From assembly GCA_009363875.1 (NCBI GenBank), contig CM018695.1, forward strand, positions 70,440,598 to 70,504,597: a stretch of DNA of 64,000 nt, read 5' to 3'. The notes beneath the pieces were generated by a model. The model was not told the DNA's origin. It saw nothing but the letters and a program-made list of their open reading frames with translations, and made no database searches. The translations under genes and the position numbers were made by a program. Origin of the DNA: Mikania micrantha. Its lineage: Eukaryota > Streptophyta > Magnoliopsida > Asterales > Asteraceae. Positions 1-11,609 of this stretch are shown one piece after another; positions within the stretch are counted from its first letter, which is position 1, and each line of letters opens with the position of its first letter.

Positions 1-2280
1 AAGAAGAAATTCGGTGAGACTCCGATGCAGGTCCTGGAAAACGTGCTTCACAGTCAGCGGTACGTTTACTATACCCAGGAGGATCCTGAAACAAACGTCA
101 TGGAAGACATTTTCTTCTGTCATCCAAAATCGTATTGCTGGTGGCGTGCATTTCCGCACGTACTGATGATGAACGCGACGTACAAAACGAACCAGTTTAG
201 GCTTCCATTTATTCAAATTGTTGGCGTGACTTCCACACACCAGACGTTTAGTATTGCTCACGCGTTCGTACGCAAAGAGCCTGAGGAGAACTACGTCTGG
301 GTCTTGGAAATGGCTAAGAGTATGTTGAATAAGTGTATGGAGCCACGTGTGATCATAACAGATCGAGACCTTGTTGTTATGAATACGTGCCGTAAAGTGT
401 TTCCAGAAGCTGCAAAATATCTCTGTAGATGGCACATAGACTAAAATATTGCCAAACACTGCAAGGCAAGCTTTTCGGACGCAGACTGGAATAAATTCAA
501 AGGTCGATGGGCGAATTTGTGTAACTCTCCGACAACAGAGTTATACGAATACAACTACAATCGTCTGTACGAAAGACTTATCAAAGACGACAAAAAAAGT
601 AAGCATCATATACCATCATTATATTGAATCATATCATCATTGGTTTTTTGTTTCATTTCAGGGGTTCTGGAGTATCTGACGCACACCTGGTTAAACAGCT
701 ACAGAGATATGTTTGTAACAGCATGGACCAATAGAACGCGCAACTTTGGTCAACGTACAACAAACCGGGTGGAAAATCAGCACTCGAACCTAAAACGATT
801 CCTCATATCACCAAACAGCACGCTTGCCTCGCTTGTCGGTTTCGTTAATGAAATCGTGCAAGCACAGAAGGTAAAAATGAAACATGATTTTGAAACAAGC
901 TTGATTAAAACTATGGGTCATCATAAACTACCAATATTTGATAACCTTCGAGGAAAGGTGTCCCATAAAGCTCTTGATTTGTTGGTCGAGGAAAAAGACA
1001 AAATAAGAGTCATGCGTGACAAAAATATGACGTGTGGCCACCAGCTTTGGACGAGTTGTGGGTTGCCGTGCGCTTGTAATATATCAAAATATTACAACAC
1101 AGGTTCGTAATATTAAATGTAAATATTAGATGTTTCGCACGTACTTAGTTTTATATTAACTCTAATTATAAATTATGCAGATAACAAGATACCGCTCTCA
1201 GATATACATATTTTTTGGACAAAACTTAACGCAGCTAACCCAACACTGTTAGAAGAAGAAGAAATAGATGTTATAGGACAAATGGGTTTGGTTACAGAAG
1301 AAATAAATTCCAAACCTCCTGAAATTAAAAAAAGTCTAATAAAGAAGGTCTTTGCGCAGGTATTTCCAAACAAAAGCGACAAAAAGGCGCCTTCAGTTCA
1401 AAAAGATATACGTGGTCGTCCAACTTTAAAGGCACAGAAACAAAAAGAGCAAGAGCAAGACGTTGTTAAAGATAATTTAGCGCCCCAAGAAAGTACATTT
1501 GAACCTTCGAGGCATAGTTCGTTTACAGGTGTGACCGAGAAAAGTCAGAAACCTGTGTTTCGACGCAGCCGTTCCACATCGGTATCAAAAGCAATGCCAT
1601 CATCGGACTCACTAAGTCAAAACGAATTCCGTTTTCCACGTAACATGAAACCAGAAGGATTAAACGATGTTTATCGCTTCGATCATCACATCCTTCCTCT
1701 CCTTCAACCTTACGTGATAAACATACGAGATGTCCAGCCAAATGGTAACTGTGGTTTTCGTTCTGTAGCCGTAGGCTTAGGATTCGATGAAAGTCATTGG
1801 GCATTTATTCGACAACAACTCTTGCATGAATTGGATTTCAATGCAGATCTGTACAGATATGTGTTTAACTCCTACGACCCAGATTCTTATGATGTACTAC
1901 GCAACACAATAAATTGGCAACAGATTGCACCTGCTCCTGTTGAACATTGGATGTTTATGCCTCACACAGGTTTAGTAATTGCTCAAAGATTTGGCGTAAT
2001 CGTTCAACTTCTCAGCAGAGGAGGTCCTCAAACCATTTTTCCTTTGTGGACATCTGCTAATAGTTTGTCGCGACATAACGTCGTATCAGTAATTCATCTT
2101 GGCCAACATTTCGTTAATGTTACCTTACAAGGATGTTATCCAATGCCAACGGTAAATCCTATCTGGAAACGTTACCGAAATGATGCCGCATCCGACTGGG
2201 AGTTCGTATATCATGACAGGCTGCAAGAATACCAAAGATTTTTAGATGAAAATAAGTTGGTCGACTACATAGACGTTTAA
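1..2280 (+). pseudogene. Mutator-like (MULE/FAR1-type) transposase fused to an OTU-like protease domain; 5' end outside the window
   Basis: The frame is open from base 1 and reads as a MULE transposase core: a W-W-rich stretch, an ATYKTN motif near 175, and TDRD near 361. Exons 1-598, 662-1102 and 1181-2280 join in frame through GT-AG introns of 63 and 78 bp (both phase 1). A TAA at 442-444 breaks the first exon right after the CRWHID motif, yet homologous sequence continues in the same frame beyond it. The residue before ATYKTN is Asn (codon 172-174), where the family normally has the first catalytic Asp. A Cys/His-rich segment near 1030-1075 sits where SWIM-type zinc-binding residues usually lie. 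Exon 3 encodes a basic linker, then an OTU-like domain with an NGNC box (Cys codon at 1750) and a GQHF His about 120 residues later. The Asp normally preceding GNC is Asn. Transposase-OTU fusions are known in plant MULEs. With the stop and both substitutions this copy is probably inactive. Confidence 0.82.
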
Positions 2281-2347
2281 ATGTAATAAACAAATTCTTT
2301 AATGAAATATAATAAAAGTGAATTTTTTTTAATTTAAAAAAAAAAGT

Positions 2348-2374
2348 TAGAACAGTACGGCCCGTACTGTTCTA
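2348..2374. repeat. 27-nt perfect odd palindrome with ACGGCCCGT core
   Basis: The 13 bases on each side of the C at 2361 are exact reverse complements. The arm reads TAGAACAGTACGG. It is the first member of a dyad family that recurs at 2585-2848 and 14522-14735. Confidence 0.9.
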
Positions 2375-2584
2375 GATTAAATTCAATTTTTACTTTCATT
2401 TTTTACTTTTCCACACACATACACTCACATTTCCTCTCGTCTTGGTCTATACACCCCGTCTTGGTGCTTCAAACTTTCGATACCAGGTATGTATTTTCGC
2501 CCGTAGATCATGAATATGTGTTTAGATTAGGTTTTTGATCGAAATAGGACCTGTTTAGAGTGTTTTAAAGTTTTCGAAATATGA

Positions 2585-2848
2585 ACAAGACGGGTCGCCT
2601 TGACCAGTACGGCCCGTCTTAATCCTTCAAAATTTAAATCAGTCAAGAACAAGACGGGCCGTCTTGACCAGTACGGGCCGTCTTGTTCAACAAATGAAGA
2701 AGGTGACCTTTGGCCTGGTATAGCCAAGACGGGGTGTATAGACCAGTACGGGCCGTCTTGGCCATACCAACCTAGTTTTGGCCTGGTTTTGCTTGAGACG
2801 GGCACACTGGGTACGGGCCGTCCAGGCCTGTACGGGCCGTCTTAGACA
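2585..2848. repeat. Cluster of paired ACGG(G/C)CCGT dyads, upstream group
   Basis: Four pairs of sites lie roughly every 65-75 bp (near 2588, 2651, 2729 and 2796). Several pairs have the form GACGGGCCGTCTTG, then ACCAG, then TACGGGCCGTCTTG. Individual sites are short palindromes, for example CAAGACGGGCCGTCTTG at about 2650. The pairs sit immediately upstream of the Athila-ORF1-like frame and are matched by a second cluster beyond its end. Confidence 0.85.
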
Positions 2849-2907
2849 CATTTTTTTTAACGTTCGGTCGTTTTTCGTTTTTCAGCTTATAATTTTCTGT
2901 AGCAGAG

Positions 2908-3139
2908 ATGGACGCCGACATGCCACACCTGGAGGACACCGACATGCCACAGCAGCAGGGGCCGCCGTTAGATCGCGAGTCGCTCGCGCTATCGCAACAC
3001 GCGTGGCTCCAGTTCGAGGAGCAGTCAGCGACATTGATGAGGTGCCGTCGTATACTTTGGATGAGTGTGCCGACGCCCCGTTGTATAGATTGGGGTCTTC
3101 TGGTTGATGCCGGGGAGGCGGTTCGTGCGAGAGCCATCC
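2908..3139 (+). pseudogene. Athila-ORF1-like protein, 5' part (interrupted by a gypsy insertion)
   Basis: The frame starts at an ATG after a T-rich leader and encodes about 76 residues before meeting the LTR of the inserted gypsy element at 3140. The 5-bp target duplication CATCC (3135-3139) recurs at 13006-13010. The frame resumes there in the same phase, so the two pieces are one gene broken by one insertion. Before the break the protein contains a Trp-rich DWGLL segment. Its function is unknown; the family assignment rests on the downstream part. It could be the ORF1 of a non-autonomous Athila-like element or a captured copy of it. Confidence 0.7.
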
Positions 3140-6093
3140 TATCACACCCCCAAATTCCCATTCGTGGTGTCAGTCCACGTGGGCGTGACGTGTGCAGAAT
3201 CACAGCTCAAGGTCATATAGAACAACTCTATATGCGTTTACAAATCCAACGTTTGACACATATACTTAATAAAAAATTTTGCAGCGGAAAAGTGATTCAT
3301 ATCATATTGCAGCGGAAATCAAATGTTTGACAAATTGCAGCGGAAAAATATATAGTTTAACGCAACATTGTTTAACAAAATGAAAGTGAAATGTTTTCAA
3401 AACGACAGAATGCATGTAAGTCCCTAATGCTCGTCCCTTAATTTGTGCATTCCTGTCCTCCTGCTAGCCGTGCTAGTTACCTGAGAATACAAGTTAGAAA
3501 AAGTGTCAACACAATGGTTGGTGAGTTCACAGGTTTTGATATACATATAGTAATAAAAGTGTGTCATGCTGTTTATCAAATGTTAGTACCGATCCCTAGG
3601 CCCAAAGTGTCAGTGTGTCACTACCGAACTAGACTTGTTTGTCCTTGTCTCCGCTATGCCTCGTATACATAGCAAGTTAGGTCAGAGTTTGCACGGGTTA
3701 TGACATCGAGTCAACATAGTGCCTCGTGGGGTTAGTCATTCCCTAATGGATCCATCCAAATCTACCACGTTGTTCGTACATTAACGGTAAGACTTTGTGA
3801 GGGCTTAATACGAGTTCAACACTTAATGTTTGTCCAATAAACCAGCATACACAATAAAATGTTTGTAATAGCAATAATGTTTGAATCGATGCAACTAGTA
3901 TTCTCCCCCTATTTAAAAGCGTTTGAAAAAGAGTAAAGAGGGGTCGTAAACTCACCTTAGTGATCAAGAAGTGAAATTTGCGTAAGCTCCTGCTCGTACG
4001 ACGTGTCGGTCACCGGTAACCTACATCGTATAATGTTCGTGAGTTTGTGTAAGTGACCGTGCTAGTGTTTGTGTTTGTGCCCGTGTTTGTGTCCAACAAC
4101 CCTCGGTTGTTCATGTTTGTCTGTGTCGGTCCATAATGACCGTGTTTTTTCGTGTTGGTCCACATTGACCGTGTTTGACCATGTTTGACAGTGTTTGACC
4201 AAGGTTGACCGTGTTAAGTCAACGACCCGTTGGTGAACCGTGTGACGGTTGTGAATCGTGTAGCAAGTGTGTAAGTGCTCGTTGTGTGCAAAACACGCAA
4301 GTCGCGTCTATGGACAACTTACTATTTATAGTAAGTTTCCATTTTTGGAAAGTTCACAAAGCATAACAGTTTTAAAGTTCTAGCATGCTCATTAGTCCTA
4401 CGTTATCATGTTAACACATAGCACGCCATCATAGGATTCACATAAGCCGTTTTCATCATGTTAGTACACAAAAGTTTCCTAAAACGGAAAGTTTCCATTT
4501 TTAGCATACGCGACATCGGAAACCATCTAACTTAGCATATAATCATCATGTTATAACATATCAAATCATTTACCATGCTCGAATCATACAAGATATTTAC
4601 GAGTCGGTTTTTGTAAAAATAAAGTTACTAAATATAGTAACTTTGTAGTTTTGCATAGAAATAACCTTTTTAACATTTCTAAACCAATTTTCATATCATC
4701 AAACATCATTATAGGCTACTTAGCATCATGTAAACATATTAGCATAGCCAAATTCATCACCTAGCGACATCTTGGCCCAAAAAGTTACTAAAAATAGTAA
4801 TAATGCTAAATATGACCATAACTATTAACAAAATCACATTCCAACTATTTCAATCATCATATTATCATCCTAAGAGCAATCTTACATACATGTATGTTCA
4901 CCATTTCATCTATTACACCATTTTACAAATAAAAAGTTACTAATAATATAAAGTTTCATAAAAACATATTTTCAATCATCAACATCACAATCTAGCCCTG
5001 CAACATTACTTATGCATCATCAATAATCATCTCAACATCAACAAAATCATCTAGAATGTCCTAGATCGTACATGCATGGCATTATTTCATCAAGTCAAGA
5101 CCAAATCATGATACTTATACAAGCACTTCATCATGGATCGTCATGAAACACTATCTAAACATCATAGATCATCATAAAACACCTTAAAATCAACAAACCC
5201 AGAAGTGAATCTTGTGCATGTGGTGCCACGGTGGTTGCATGTGGGTTTTAACACATGCATGTGTGTGTGAAGGTGAGGTAAGTGTGTAAAACCCATGAAA
5301 ACTACCTCCCAAAGCTCCAAATGGTCGAGATGGTTGCTTCTACAGCTCCTGAAGCTTCTGGTTCGTGGGTCTTGACGAGAACAAGGAGGTGGTGGTGGTG
5401 GATGGTGTTCTAGAGTGCCTCCTCCAAGCTTCTTCAAGGTTTACAAGCTTCACAATGGTCTCCTATGGCTTCCAATGGTGAAGAAAGGCTGTAACAGAGC
5501 TTCTGGAACAAGAAATGTCGAAGTATGATGGCTAGTCTTCGGTGAATGTGTTTTAGAGGTGGCTGAAATGATTTCATCTTGGATTTATAAGATTTTGTCG
5601 CAGAGACGTCGCGTACCGCGGTCAACGGTTAAAAAGGTTCTCCGCGTAGCGCGGCGGATTTCGGGATTCAAATTCTCCGAAACTCGTCGCGTATCGCGAA
5701 TGGGTTTCTTGTTGGGCCATCGCGTACCGCGATGGGCCCCCGGAGAGCCCAATAAGCCTGTTTCAATGGGTTTGATCCGTTCTTCGTCGTTTTCATGCTT
5801 CCGAACTATCGTTTGGCCTCGTTTGAACTTCCAAGTTCAAAGTGTGAGTGTTTCGTGAAGTTTCGAGTGTTGTGCTACACAATGTGCTTGACGGTCACCA
5901 ACGTTCGTGTGTTTTGACACGTGTGTGCTGTTTGCCGATAATTCATCGAATTATCCTGTCGTGTTTCAATGTTCGTACAGTCGTGCCACGTGTCACACTA
6001 AATTAATCTAATTCTAGTGCCACGTGTACACAAAGCATTTAAATATACATTTAAATAAATGATAATCTGACCTGGAAATTACGGGGAGTCACA
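3140..6093 (-). repeat. 3' LTR of the degraded gypsy element (about 2.95 kb)
   Basis: It is bounded by the target site at 3139 and by the polypurine tract at 6094. The stretch 3449-4432 matches 11610-12583, and 5674-6093 matches 12584-13005. About 1.24 kb in between (roughly 4433-5673) is missing from the other LTR. By eye the shared parts differ by a few percent or less. It includes a GTTTGTG/GTTGACC-rich degenerate repeat at 4060-4220 and four CGCG dyads at 5609-5732. No gene is seen inside it. Confidence 0.88.
5609..5732. repeat. Group of four TCGCG-TAN-CGCGA dyads in the LTR of the degraded gypsy
   Basis: Sites are at 5609-5621 (one imperfect arm), 5642-5654 (CCGCG-TAG-CGCGG), 5687-5699 (TAT centre) and 5720-5732. 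The last extends to CCATCGCG/CGCGATGG. They lie 361-484 bp from the LTR 5' end in element orientation, so within U3. The other LTR keeps two (12599-12611, and a damaged one near 12632-12644). Confidence 0.85.
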
Positions 6094-6103
6094 TCCTCCC
6101 CTT
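6094..6103 (-). other. Polypurine tract of the degraded gypsy element
   Basis: The minus-strand sequence AAGGGGAGGA directly abuts the LTR start (TGTGACTCCCC on the minus strand). This is where plus-strand DNA synthesis is primed in LTR retrotransposons. Confidence 0.85.
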
Positions 6104-6128
6104 GTTAGAAAGAATTTCGTCCCGAAAT

Positions 6129-9100
6129 TCACCTTGTGTTGTCAGTGTTGGTCTGTTCCGCGAACAGGTGTGGGTACTTTTGTTTCATCTGGTCTTCACG
6201 TTCCCACGTGAATTCCGGTCCTCGTCGCGAATTCCATTGCAATTTCACAATCGGAATCTTGCTGAGTTTGAGCTTCTGGGTTTCCCGGTCCATAATCTCC
6301 ACCGGTTCCTCAACGAAGTTCAATTGTTCGTCGATTTGTATCTCCTCGAGAGGAATAACAAGTGTCTCATCAGATAAGCAGTTCTTGAGGTTCGAGATGT
6401 GGAATACGTTATGTACGCTGCTCAGTTCCACTGGCAGGTTCAGTTCGTAGGCTACAGGGCCTATTCGTTTTGTAATCTCAAAAGGTCCAATGTAAGGAGG
6501 GTTTAACTTGCCTCGTTTTCCAAACTGTATTACTCCCTTCCAAGGCGAGACCTTGAGTAACACTCTGTCCCCTACTTGGAACTCCAACGGTTTGCGTCGT
6601 TTATCAGCATAGCTTTACTGTCTGTCCCGAGCTGCCGCCATCCGTTTGCGTATTTGCACGATCTTTTCAGTTGTTTCGTACACCAGTTCTGGACCGGTCA
6701 GTTGGCTGTCTCCAACTTCCGCCCAGCAGATGGGTGATCGACACTTACGTCCGTAAAGTGTCTCGAATGGTGCAGCTTGGATGCTAGTGTGGTAGCTGTT
6801 ATTATATGAAAACTCAACTAATGGTAGATGAGTTTCCCAGCTACTCCCAAAGTCAATAACACATGCCCGGAGCATGTCCTCTAGTGTCTGTATGGTTCGC
6901 TCACTCTGTCCGTCCGTCTGCGGGTGGTAAGCGGTACTCATGTCCAATCTCGTGCCCAAAGCCTTATGCAAAGACTTCCAGAAATGCGACGTAAAGCGAC
7001 TGTCGCAATTAGAGATTATCGAGATTGGCACCCCATATCGAGTGACCACTTCCTTTATATAGATACGAGTGAGCTTGTCCAACTTGTCAGTCTCCTTGAT
7101 GGGTAGGAAATGTGCGGACTTTGTCAGTCGGTCTACGATAACCCAGATGGTATCGCAACCACTTGCCGTTCTAGAGTTATGAAGTCCATGGAAATCTGCT
7201 CCCATTTCCACATTGGTAATTCTGGTTGCTGAAGTAACCCTGATGGCCTCTGGTTCTCCACTTTGACCTTTGAGCACGTTAGACACTTACTCACGTAAGT
7301 TGCTATTTCGGCTTTCATGTTCGGCCACCAGTAGGTTGTCTTCAAGTCATGATACATTTTGTCAGAGCCCGGATGTATGGAATACCGGCTCTTGTGTGCT
7401 TCGTCCATCACTACTTCTCTCAATCCCCCGTAGCGTGGAATCCAAATTCGATCCATCAAATAGTAAGCTCCGTCGTCTTTTTTCTTCATTTTCTTATCCA
7501 TGCCACGCATGGCTTCAAGAGTGAGATTTTCAGCTTTTAGGGCTTCTTGTTGTGCGATTCGTATCTGATTTGGCAATTCAGAGTGAATCGTGAGTTGTAG
7601 GGCACGCACGCGTTTTGTTGTTTCCTTCCGGCCACTACATTTGCTTTACCGGGATGGTACTTGATAGCGCAATCATAATCGCCTATGAGTTCAACCCATC
7701 TTCGTTGTCTCATGTTTAGTTCTTTCTGGTCGATAGTGCATTTTGTGCCATACAAGTAGTGTCGCCAGATTTTCAAGGCAAATACTACGGCTCCCAACTC
7801 AAGGTCATGAGTCGTGTAGTTTTTCTCATGCACCTTCAGTTGTCGTGAAGCGTATGCTATCACCTTCTCGCGTTGCATCAACACGCAACCGAGTCCTTGT
7901 TTCGAGGCGTCGCAATATACCACGAAATCGTCACATCCCTCCGGTAGGGATAGGATGGGTGCAGTGCATAGCTTTTGTTTTAGCAGGTTGAAAGCAACCT
8001 CTTGTTTCTCTCCCCAATCAAACTTCTTGTCTTTATGGGTCAGGGATGTCAGTGATTGGGCAATCTTTGAAAATCCTTCAATGAATCTTCGGTAGTACCC
8101 GGCCAGATCTAGGAATTGTCGCACCTCAGTCGGAGTCTTAGGTGCTTCCCAGTTCTTGATGGCTTCAATCTTAGCAGGGTCTACGTGTATTCCTTGCTCA
8201 TTAACCACGTGTCCAAGAAATTGGACTTCGCGAATCCAAAAGTCGCACTTTGAAAACTTCGCGTACAGTTGTTCTTCCTTCAATAATTCCAAGACTAGCC
8301 TTAGATGTTTAGCATGTTCCTCCTGATTCTTTGAGTAGATCAGGATGTCGTCAATGAATACTATCACGAATTTGTCAAGGTAAGGTTTGCACACTCTATT
8401 CATGAGATCCATGAATACAGCTGGTGCGTTGGTCAGTCCAAAGGGCATAACCAAGAATTCGTAGTGTCCGTATCGGGTTCGGAAGGCAGTCTTAGGAATA
8501 TCGTTTTCCTGTATCCTCAATTGATGGTAACCTGATCTTAAATCGATCTTTGAATAGTAGCTTGACCCTTGCAACTGGTCAAACAGATCGTCTATTCGTG
8601 GCAACGGGTATCGATTCTTGATCGTCACCTTGTTCAACTCCATGTAGTCGATACACATTCGGAATGATCCGTTTTTCTTCTTTACGAACAAGACCGGCGC
8701 TCCCCAAGGTGAGAAGCTCGGTCTAATAAATCCTTTGTCTAATAGTTCCTGCAACTGGTTAGACAGTTCTTGCATCTCAGTCGGTGCTAGTTGGTATGGA
8801 GCTTTAGCAATTGGTGCTGCTCCTGGTGTGAGGTCTATCTGGAATTCGACTTGTCGTTTCGGAGGCAGTCCAGGTAGATCCTCGGGAAACACTTCGGGAA
8901 AATCGCGGACTACTGCAATGTCCTCAATTTTCCTTTCTTTCTTCGGTTGTTCCGTGATGAGGGCTAGTATTGCAGTGTATCCCTTTTGGAGGTACTTGTT
9001 TGCCTTCATGCAGGACATAATGTTCAGAGGTACTCCCCGTCGTTCTCCCTGAATCGAGATCCGTTCCCCGTTCTGCAACGTCACTCGTACGATCTTTTCG

Positions 9101-10673
9101 TTGCATATGATCTCTGCTTGGTTAGCGGATAACCAGTCCATCCCAACGACTGCGTCGAAGCTTCCGAGAGTTACCGGCATTATGTCGATTTTGAGCTCGT
9201 GATCCGCCAACACCGTGACACATCCTCGAAAGATGTGTTGTGTTTCAATCAGCTTGCCGTCGGCTAATTCTACAATATATTTATAGTCTAGTGGTGTCGG
9301 GGTAATGTCTAGCAATTTACTAAACTCACTAGATATAAAGCTCCTATCGGCACCGGTATCAAATAATAAGCTAGCGTAGACATTATTTAAAAAAAACGTA
9401 CCGGTCACGATGTTCGGGACATCCTTGGCTTCCACCGAGCCAATCACAAAAGCTCGACCCTTGGCCGTTCCTCCTCCGGCCTTCTTCAGCTGAGGGCAAT
9501 CCCTCCTCATGTGGCCCGGCTTCCCACATTCATAACACCCTCTGGGAGTGTTTTGATTGTTGTTGTTGTGGTTCTGGTTGTGGTTGGGGTTGTTGTTGTT
9601 GATAGGAAACTTTGATCTGCAATCTTTGGCCATATGGCCACGTTGTCCGCACTTTAGGCAACGATACCGCTCGCATTGCCCAAAGTGGTGATATGAACAA
9701 CGGTTGCATAGTGGATATTTTCCTTGATAAACTCCCTTTCCCTTGTCATCGGGTTGGGTGGCAGTAAAGGCTTTTGCAGGTGCAGATCGCTGTTGTTGTT
9801 GAGATTGATGAGATTGGTGCTGACTGGGTTCCCACTTCCTCTTTTGGCTCTCTTGAGGCTTTACATGCTCGCCTCATTTGGGTAGCTTGCCTTGTGCTAC
9901 CGCTTGGTCAGTCAGTTTGTGAGCCAAGCGAATCAGTGGTTGGATGGTGGTGTGGTCGGAAGCAGTTACTGTGCTTTGAATCTGTTCTGGCAGCCCACTT
10001 ATGAACTGCTCGATCTTTTTATACTCTGGCATTACCATTGCCGGGCATAGCTTGCACAGTTCGTGAAATCAAGTACAGTACTTCTCGATTTCCGATCCCA
10101 CCATCTTGTGTACCCAAAATTCCTCTTCCAGTTTTCGAATTTCATCACGAGGGCAATACTCCTCATGAAGCATTCTTGTGAAATTCTCCCAAGGAATAGA
10201 GTTGGCGGTTTCCAGTCCGAGAGTCTGGACATGGGTGTTCCACCATGTGAGGGCCGGTCCCTCCAGAGTTCCCGTAGCATATTTCACTCGGTTTTCCTCC
10301 GAGCACTCAGACATAGAGAAAACTGACTCCAGCTTCTCGATCCAGCGAAGCAGTCCCACTGCTCCCTCGGTACCTTGGAACTTATGTGGGTGGTAGCTCA
10401 GGAAAGCTTTGAACGAGCATCCCTTTGCTATGCCCCCATGAGATCCTGTGCATCGGAGTTCAATGTAACGTGTTAGTGTCTGCGTTGCCTATACTATGTT
10501 AGTCACGTTAGGCAGGAGTTAGTACCATTGTTAGTGCCACTAGTCTCGCTGGCATGTCGGTTCGCCTCGTACTCCGCGAGCACTTTGTTGAACTTACGTT
10601 CGACCATCATGTCGATTCTCGCCCTTTCGGCCTTGCGTTTGAGTTTGAGAGCGTTGGATCCTCTTCCAGACAT
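6129..10673 (-). pseudogene. gag-pol polyprotein remnant of the Tekay-like gypsy element
   Basis: The frame starts at the MSGRG Met (10671-10673). After a frameshift between about 10500 and 10440, the gag core runs from 10440 down and shares its frame with pol. Two in-frame TGA stops (10069-10071, 9874-9876) fall in gag. The zinc knuckle [14 protein letters not shown] is near 9500-9540, the protease motif FDTGA near 9360, and the reverse-transcriptase box VFIDD near 8347. In RNase H an in-frame deletion near 7731 removes the TDHKSL catalytic segment. Frameshifts occur near 7629 and 7170. The second integrase Asp is Asn (codon 7008-7010), and a TAA lies at 6615-6617. The frame resumes to 6129 with a chromodomain-like tail ending in YPHLF. 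Reverse transcription and integration functions are lost. Confidence 0.9.
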
Positions 10674-10934
10674 GTTGCTATATGGAAATGTTAGAATGTT
10701 AGTTAGCATGAGTTAGAGTGTTAGCAAATGTCATGTTAGAAGTCAAGTCAGATGTCATGTCAGAAGTTGTGTTAGCAACAGTCATAATGATACAATAGAT
10801 AATAACAAAGCATAATTCTCATTAATACCAGATTTGTAGTACAATAATTTCAAAAGGGAATAACATCACAAGTTCTTCAAGCACATCCCGCTCGTCTAGG
10901 CCAAAATAAAAAAAATACAAGATAAAGTAGTCCA

Positions 10935-11609
10935 CTAATCCGAGTCCATGGAGACATGTGAAATGTCACTAGCAGCTTCTCCGTCATCATCCTCCTCCTC
11001 AGGATCCTCGTTGGGATCCTCATCAAAATCCTCCTCTTCGAGGTCATCAGCCTCGAATTGAGGACCATCATCCTGTGGTGGTTCCTCAATGAACTGTGCA
11101 ACTCATGCGTTCAGCATAGCGTCGCTGGCCTGAACCATCGCTTGAGTCTCCTCAGTGGAGACTCGATTCTCCGTGATACGTCCGTCATGCTCCTGCATGA
11201 TGTCCACCATCTGCCCATGCTGACTCATCGGCTGGGATACCTGGAGACGTAGGGCCTCCACATGTTCTTCTAATCTCTCGTTATGCCTTTCCAGGCGGTC
11301 GCTCTTCTCTCGAAGAACGCGAACCTCGTCCGATAGTTCCCCGTGCCTCCAGATCTCCCGTCGTGTGCAAGCCACATGTGCTGCAAAGGCCTGCTCCAAC
11401 GGCACTCCGAGTGGTGGTAGTCGATGACCTGGAGTGGTATCGCCAGGGAAACGGTATGGAGGTACCCTCTCCCCGATAATCCACTCCTGTATCATCGTGG
11501 GTAGCCATCCCCAATGTCGAGCTCGTGCAGCATGTCGAGCCTGCCGATCCATCTCGGCATCTACCTGTGCCACTATGTCATGGACTCGTCGTCTGCTCTC
11601 TGCCACCAT
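10935..11609 (-). pseudogene. Unassigned coiled-coil frame upstream of gag
   Basis: I do not recognise this protein. It starts with ATG at 11607-11609, exactly where the truncated LTR ends, so the true start was probably further upstream and was removed by the same deletion. The N-terminal part is Arg- and Ala-rich. A long charged helical stretch with a heptad-like pattern (around codons 95-130) suggests a coiled coil. A TGA at 11103-11105 (likely CGA to TGA) interrupts the frame, which then continues into a strongly acidic tail of mostly Glu and Asp and stops at 10935-10937. It lies about 260 bp upstream of gag on the same strand, so it could be an extra 5' frame of this family or captured sequence. 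Confidence 0.55.

Larger units (their letters stand above)
2281..2907. other. Gene-free spacer with dyad repeats and a probable 5' leader
   Basis: No convincing gene. Poly(A)-rich sequence with AATAAA-like strings directly follows the transposase-OTU frame. The remainder holds the palindrome and dyad cluster listed separately, then a T-rich stretch that leads into the ATG at 2908. Confidence 0.6.

Noticed and set aside
2600..2845. Frames across the dyad cluster upstream of the ORF1-like gene
   Set aside because: Both strands and several frames are open because the GC-rich repeat lacks stops; the peptide simply repeats the DNA units.
6102..9052. Plus-strand frames opposite the old gypsy gag-pol
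   Set aside because: They are antisense shadows of pol with no domain of their own.
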